Shown here piece after piece: positions 58,021-64,000 of a DNA stretch of 64,000 nt. Origin of the DNA: Microbotryomycetes sp. JL201. Taxonomy: Eukaryota > Basidiomycota > Microbotryomycetes. A model generated the notes under the pieces. The model made no database searches. It saw nothing but the letters and a program-made list of their open reading frames with translations, and was not told the origin of the DNA. The number at the start of each line of letters is the position of its first letter. Positions within the stretch are counted from its first letter, which is position 1. The translations under genes were made by a program, and so were the position numbers. Location: contig JAQYUZ010000015.1 of NCBI GenBank assembly GCA_033819885.1, positions 1 through 64,000 of the forward strand. Reading direction: 5' to 3'.

Positions 58021-59682
58021 ATGTCTGCACCGGCAACGCGATATGTGCGCTTCCATGAGCGCCCAGGCTGGGCCGACCTGCAGCCGATCGCGCAAGCAGA
58101 CGCACCAGACTGCCTCGTGCCCATTGCCTACTCGGAACAATGTCAGTCCAGCTATGCGTTCGCGGCCAGTCCGCTTGCTCGACAGCCCAGACTGCGCTTG
58201 TGAGGGTTGTATGCGCCGACGCGCGCACGCTCAGGCCCAGTCTCTTGTTGCAACGATACACGTTCGCTGACTGCGCCAATGTCGCCGTATCTCGCAGACA
58301 GAGATGCCATGGACACATTCAGAGCCATCGTCAATGTCAACGAAATGTCAAGGCGCACACTCGAGGTTACAGAGGCGCTCATCAAGCTCAACCCGGGCCA
58401 CTATTCCATCTGGTAAGGCATCACCCCGCACCCGCATCGAGCGACATTCTTGACATTGTTCGTTCGAACCCACGGTCAACGCATCGCAGGGCCTACAGAG
58501 CAGAGACACTGCTACGCTTAAACGCAGACCTCGAACTCGAACTCGACTTGATGGACAAACTCGTCAAGGCTCATATCAAGTCATACCAAGTCTGGTACGC
58601 CCAATGTCACCTAATATATCCACCTCGCTCGGCATCATGTGTCTGACTGCACTTTGTCAAACGGAAGGCAACACCGTAAAACAATCGTCACAGCCTTGCA
58701 ATCGTCTGCACGCGAATTGACATTTTCGACGCGAGCACTCTCTTTCGACGCAAAAAACTATCACACGTGGGCGTACAGGCAATGGGTCTTGTGCCATTTC
58801 TTTTCAGACCTCGTCTCCGACAACAACAGCTCGGCTGAGGAAGCCGCTCCTACATCCACGGCGAAACAAGACCTTCAAAATAGACCGCGAGTGTGGCAAG
58901 ACGAATTGGACTATGTTGAAGAGCTGCTTCAAATGGACGTGCGCAACAACAGCGCGTGGAATCACAGGTTCTTTGTTTGCTTCGAGAGCGGACAGGGCGG
59001 CCCGATAGACAGCGTCGGACAAAGAGAGATCAAGCGAGTCTCTGCATCCTTGCATCAGTCCCTGCAAAACACTGACGCGAGAAAGTCCGTTTCTTGAATG
59101 TTGAACAGGTACGCAAAGGAAAAATTGGCCATCTCACCAAACAACCCCAGCGCCTGGAACTATCTCCGCGGGTCCGTCTCACTTTTTCACGCCTTTGCTC
59201 TTGCTCAGATCAACGAGGAGTGTCTGAACGGTCTCTGATTTTTCTTTGACGTGAACTCGTCAACAGCGTCCTGGACCGGACCGAAACGTCCTACTCGATT
59301 TTATTGCCATTCGTCGAACCTCTGGCTCTCGCAACTCCCGAATCAATGCCGTCAGACGAACCCGTCGTTTCATCATCAGCAGAACTGCCAGCGTTCCTGG
59401 CCATAGAGTTCATGGCAGATTGCGCTTACAAATTAGCGAAACAACAAACCGATTCTACTTTGAGCCAGAACGAAAAAGCGAAAGAAGCCAGCGCGGTGAG
59501 TTCCCTACCCCTTTTCGATGGGAACCTCTCTCTATCGTTCTTGCCTTCTTTCTTTCCGTTGTGCGTTCTGACGTTTGTGCACGTCAACGCAGTTGTTCTC
59601 AAGCTTGTGCCAATTTGATCCAATCAGGTCAAAGTACTGGCAAATGAGGTCGAACGAGGCAAGTCGTCTTGTATCTGCGTAG
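58021..59682 (+). CDS. RAM2: Protein farnesyltransferase / geranylgeranyltransferase I alpha subunit
   Basis: Seven exons (58021-58141, 58298-58412, 58490-58594, 58668-59033, 59109-59171, 59267-59495, 59593-59682) give 362 codons. The PPTA helical repeats are clear: NPGHYSIWAYRAETL, KSYQVWQHRKTIV, DAKNYHTWAYRQWVL, VRNNSAWNHRFFV and NPSAWNYLRG. The C-terminus QFDPIRSKYWQMRSNEA is typical. The alpha subunit pairs with Ram1 (farnesyl) or Cdc43 (geranylgeranyl) to prenylate Ras, Rho/Rac and pheromones in the cytosol. The conserved Lys of the first repeats lies in TFRAIVN-type sequence rather than a plain FRAI/K pattern. Intron 59034-59108 needs a GC donor, giving EIKYAKEKL. The stop is 77 bp from the TOR stop (convergent). 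Confidence 0.95.
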
Positions 59683-59759
59683 CTTCACGTGCATCCGTTA
59701 TCTTTGTTTTTGTCAATGTCAAATTTGGTTACAACATGGAAATTTAACAGAGTAAGAGA

Positions 59760-62700
59760 TTACCAGAACGGACACTGTACGCGAGAAAACAAGGATAGGT
59801 CAGCACGATTGGCTCTCATACCCTTAGCAATCCGAATCCTCGAATGGCAACACTAAATAGAATAAATGAAAAAGCGGAAACAGACGACAACGCACCCAAC
59901 CGATAAAACATTGCGACAAGTTTTCGAGCGAGGTCGCTTGGGCGATCAGCTTGTCGACTTGCTCATTGACGGACAAGACGACCGTCGGTTTGAAATCTCT
60001 GCCTGTAAGTTTCTGTTGGACTCGTTCGACGACTTGGACGGCTCGGTTGTTGATCTGGTCCACGGCATCGTCTGTTTTGGTTCAGGAGGGTTTGGAAGCA
60101 CGCGTTAGAAAGTTTGTTGAAAGAGAGGACGACTCATTGCCGATATAGAAAGACAGAGAGAGAGAACTTGCCGTCGTAAATGTTTGTCTCGTCACCTCGA
60201 GGCCGTCTCGCTCCACCTGGACCGTTCTCTCCCACTCCCTTGTTGCCTTCACCACCGACTTGTCTACCCCCTTGCACCAACCTCCAGTTGATCAAAGGAT
60301 CATGCACAAATGCCTCTAGCACTGCTATGATCGACTCTTTGTTCTCGCGCAGGACGCGCATTGTGTGTTGGCACGTAATCTTGAACGTGCCTTCAATGCC
60401 AGAAACTTCCATCGCCGACGTCAACATGCGCGTCAGGCGGAAAGGAACTTTTTCGGGATGTTTCTGCAAGCAAGGGATATGGACCCGGGGGGGTCAATCG
60501 TCAGTCGATCACGTCCTTATCATACTTCAAGGTCTTAATCAGGGCACGCACCTCTCGTGCCATGGCGACTTCGAAACAATCGCCGAAATCGACGTGTACA
60601 ATTCTGCCGCTGACTCGGTCCATTAACAAATTTGACGGATGTCGATCTCCGAGACCAAGAATGTGTCCAACCATGGACATGACGGCTAGCGTTCTCGTAT
60701 AATTCGTACGCCTGTCCAACCAAGCCTCCGAATTGCGAGATCGCAACCACAAGACTCTGTAAAAGTCTTGACCAGTCGTGTTGTCGAGCGAGTATTCGAA
60801 CACCTCGAGCTTTTGGATCTGACACAAGTGGTCAAAGTCGGGAGCCATTTGCAGAATCAAGCGGTGCTCAATGTTAAGCAGAATCTTGCGACTGTCGCGA
60901 TAGTTCTTGATCAAGACGTGCAATGTATCCGTGCTGTTGACCCAGCCGAGCAAGCCAGAGTTCGGAGAGAGAGGAATGACGGGATACTTGACAATCGTCA
61001 AATGTCGTTTGAATGTTTCGGCATCCTTTTGCAGAAGCGTGTTGACAAGTCCAAACAGCTGCATGACTCGTTCATCTTGACGGAGATCCTCGTGCCCTGT
61101 TCGCATGTGCAATAATGACATCAGCCAGCCGTGTTTACAAGATATACCGACACCTGAAACTGACCCTTGAGCAAAAAGATGTAGTCGACGCCATCGCTTC
61201 CGACGATTCGAAGTTTTCGCGGCCGCTGCTTGGACGTGAACACTTCTGATGTTGGCCCGAAGCTGGCGATGCGAATGATCTTCTTGCCGGTCGTGTAGGT
61301 ACCTATATTCGGTACAGTGTCAGCAGCAGCACGCGCGGGAGAGGATGTGAGCTCAAATGCCGTACCGGGCACAGCCAAGTCCAGATCCTTTACAGCCAAC
61401 AATTTGGGCGACACGTATTGCAGCTCAAGCAAGGTCAACGTGGGCAGACTCTTGTTGATCTTGCGGAACACCTGCGTAACGAACAAATGAGTGATCTGAA
61501 GCGTGAACAAACCTCGACCGAGGGCCGCTGACCTGGTAGTACAGATCCCAAGCATGATTCAGATCGTTGATCTCGCCGTATTGTCTGTACCTTCTGCAAG
61601 ACTCTCGCGCATCGGCTAAATCCCGACCAAATGTCTGAGCAAACGAGATTTCGCGTAGAGTCTCGGGTCCCTGTCGATTACGAAATGTCAAGACGTGTCG
61701 GGCGTCAAAGCCAGAGGAAGTGCTTACTCTTTCGAGCATATCGTGCAGCGGCTCCAGCGTCGCAAACATGGCATCTATATTGTGGTCACCGTAAAAGAGC
61801 CGCGAAGCCTCCTCGAGACCCTCATGCCACAGCTCGTGCCAGAGGATTGCCACTCGAATGAGCTCCTGACTGACGAGCAAGGCCTGCTCGACGAGAGACG
61901 CGCTATGATCGCGCATCTTGTCAAGAATGGACAATGCCGCGCGTCTACGAGGAGGACTGGGATACTTTGACGCGACAGTCAACGGATATACAAGTGCTTG
62001 CGGATGAGCCTTGCCGACGTCCGTCAGAACGTGTTGGATCAACTTGCGAACGTTTGGACTTGGGGCATGAATACGAGCGATGAGCTGTAAAGAACCATAA
62101 GGCATCAAGCTTCGAACCCTTTTCAAGCGTGAAGAGTCAGAACGAACCTGCGGAATGACGTCCAACCACGTATCGACGCTAACCGTCCTGAAACCGTCCA
62201 TGATGGCAGCTGTCACCTCTTGAGCATGACCATACTTGAACCACATCGTAAGCAAACGCAACGTGTCTTGCAAAGAATTGCCCGGAGAGAGCGCGATCGA
62301 GCGGAAGAAGGCTGGACGGTAGCGACTCAGCACGCATGTGCGAGCTTGATTGGACTATTGGCTCACCTTGAACGGATGGAACAAGATGATCGGAGAAGAT
62401 TGCAGGTGGCAGTGCATCTTGCTCGCTTTGACTTTTGGCGAAATGGGCCACAACTTCGCTGTTGGCAAGCGCCCACGCATGCCACGCCTTGTACCACGTC
62501 GGGTCAAGATTCGTTGCCAACAGGTACGACTGTAATATTTCGGTGATTGCGTCCGAGCCCCAGTCTTCCTGCATCGCGCTTTGCCATTCGCCGAGTTTGT
62601 AGTAGCATCGCGCGAGCAGCTTTGTGAACTCGGCCACTTTGCCAGTCTGAGACAGTTCGGCGGATGCGGTATGGTTGCCATCGGGGTGCATGCCGAGGTC

Positions 62701-64000
62701 TCCTGACAACTTGTTGGTGAACTCCCGCAGGAACGTGAGCGTCTCTTCTCGCGCGCCGGTTGCCCACATGTATTTCAGGTGGGCATAGATCACTTGCGGT
62801 GGACCAGACATTCCCTGCTCGTGAATGGGCATTGTCAACAAGCCAGCTATCTGGGAAAGTGGGGTTGTGACTCACGGGCGCTGACATATCGTCTCCCATC
62901 AGCGAGTTGAGCGTCTTTTCGGCTAGTCCAAGCCGACCCGACTTGCGACACAAGTTGGCGAACTTGACCCACATCTCAGTATTTTCGCGAGGCGTGACGA
63001 CCAGTGCGCGAACTTTCAGGATGCGTTGCCACACGTCGACGTCGCGCTTGCAACCAGTGAGCCTGCGTGCGAGCCCGTCTCAGACCTGAAAGGGGAATAC
63101 CTTGCCGATGGTGCTCACCTCTTCATCCAAGTCTTCTGAATGACATTGCGTCGCTCTATGTTGCCAACGGCCGTCGCCTCCTTATACGAGATGATCTCCT
63201 CAAGCTCGGACAGCATCTGAATCCTCACAACGGCGCTGCGACATGCATCGTCAGCGAGATTCGTACATTCGAATGGAGGAATACTCACTCGTATGCTCGG
63301 TTGTAGCTCTCTCCGACAAGCGTCGTCAATTCTGTGTCGAGCAAATCTCTGGCCTTGTTGATGTGACTTTGGGCCCTTTGGAACTGTCCCCGATGGATCG
63401 ACAAGATCGACCTGAACCAAGCTCGATCCGCCGAATCGTGTTTGAGCACACTGATGTACAGGTCCATGGACTCCCACTGGGCCAAACCCCAGGACGCTGC
63501 GGCTGCCAAAGGTGCAATCTTGCGCTTCATGTCCTGGTTCGCTCGGGTCCAATTTACTTGAGCCAACTGCGCCAGAGACTCCCACTCGCCAAGGGCGTGC
63601 AAGCACCGCATACGACCAAGGGTCACTTCGAACGAGTCGGGCTGCTCTTGAGCTTTGCGGTTTAGAGCGGCAAGTGCATCCTCCCAGCGTTCGAGCTCGA
63701 TGTACCATTCTTCCTTGAGCTCGAGGTTGTGCACTTGGTTCGCGTAGATGAGGATGCCGACGGAGACATCGGGTTGTTGCAACGAGTTGTTGATGCGTAT
63801 TAGTTCTTCAATGGTCTGCAGCGAAGGGTCTGTCAAGACTTCGAGCTCCTTGTAGTGTAGAGCTTTGGCGTAAGCTCGGCACTTGAGGGCATATGCGCCA
63901 AGAGTAGAGATTGGAATTGGCAGAACCTTGTCGTCATGCTCCATGAACTCGGCCAAGTTGAGTAAGGTCTGGGTGATTTCTGGCGGCAAAGATGGGGCGG
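59760..64000 (-). CDS. TOR1: TOR serine/threonine kinase, C-terminal part (5' partial)
   Basis: Thirteen exons (64000-63289, 63235-63119, 63062-62876, 62814-62367, 62311-62148, 62084-61728, 61670-61533, 61471-61366, 61302-61165, 61096-60552, 60463-60172, 60071-59896, 59774-59760) give the last 1,130 codons; about half of TOR lies right of the window. The order is FAT helices, the FRB domain ([30 protein letters not shown]), a kinase with [33 protein letters not shown] and [13 protein letters not shown], and FATC ([21 protein letters not shown]). It is the nutrient-sensing kinase of TORC1/TORC2. The FRB serine needed for rapamycin-FKBP12 binding is present. Intron 60072-60171 uses a GC donor. 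The last exon is only 15 nt. Confidence 0.97.

Noticed and set aside
1-64000. Transposons, retroelements, CRISPR arrays or biosynthetic clusters
   Set aside because: No reverse transcriptase, transposase, integrase, terminal repeats, spaced repeats or clustered secondary-metabolite enzymes were found.

Overview
The window is nuclear DNA of a basidiomycete fungus. Nearly every gene is cut by many short spliceosomal introns (mostly 50-80 nt, GT-AG, with a striking minority of GC-AG). Ste50/Ubc2 carries SAM, RA and two SH3 domains, the layout known from basidiomycetes such as Ustilago. Two Zn2Cys6 regulators, a hybrid histidine kinase and a GH18 chitinase are all fungal in type. The gene set is compatible with Ustilaginomycotina or Pucciniomycotina; I cannot name the species. 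I see no mobile element, CRISPR array or operon.

Layout, left to right: the 3' part of mitochondrial ATP synthase alpha (ATP1); a C2-domain (EEIG1/EHBP1-type) protein; a LisH regulator of Flo8/Som1/SSDP type (minus); RNase P/MRP subunit RPP40; a GT64 exostosin-type glycosyltransferase (minus); a Doa4/USP8-type deubiquitinase. Next comes a 2.7 kb gene-poor stretch with an intron-bearing tRNA-Trp and copies of a short degenerate repeat. It is followed on the minus strand by an MDR oxidoreductase, a Zn2Cys6 regulator, a membrane hybrid histidine kinase and Ste50/Ubc2. The plus strand then has SmD1 and an Ariadne RBR ubiquitin ligase, followed by an FAD amine-oxidase-like protein (minus), COQ9, a second USP and a SMYD-type SET/MYND protein. 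The right part holds a PX protein (minus), serine racemase, a second Zn2Cys6 regulator paralogous to the first, a GH18 chitinase (minus), a PITH protein, a ubiquitin-like/WLM protease (minus), a three-RRM Gbp2/Hrb1-like protein (minus), the farnesyltransferase alpha subunit RAM2, and the C-terminal 1,130 codons of TOR kinase (minus, running off the right edge).

Genes are dense and stand alone. Convergent pairs lie 23-347 bp apart and several divergent pairs share promoters of 75-350 bp. Functionally there is a loose signalling theme (TOR, Ste50/Ubc2, hybrid kinase, prenyltransferase, two deubiquitinases, RBR ligase), but nothing suggests a cluster. The most unusual property is splicing. I modelled about 130 introns by conserved protein reading; 12 need a GC donor, three of them in a row in one gene, and there are exons of 7, 11, 12, 14 and 15 nt. 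All complete models join to whole-codon totals.
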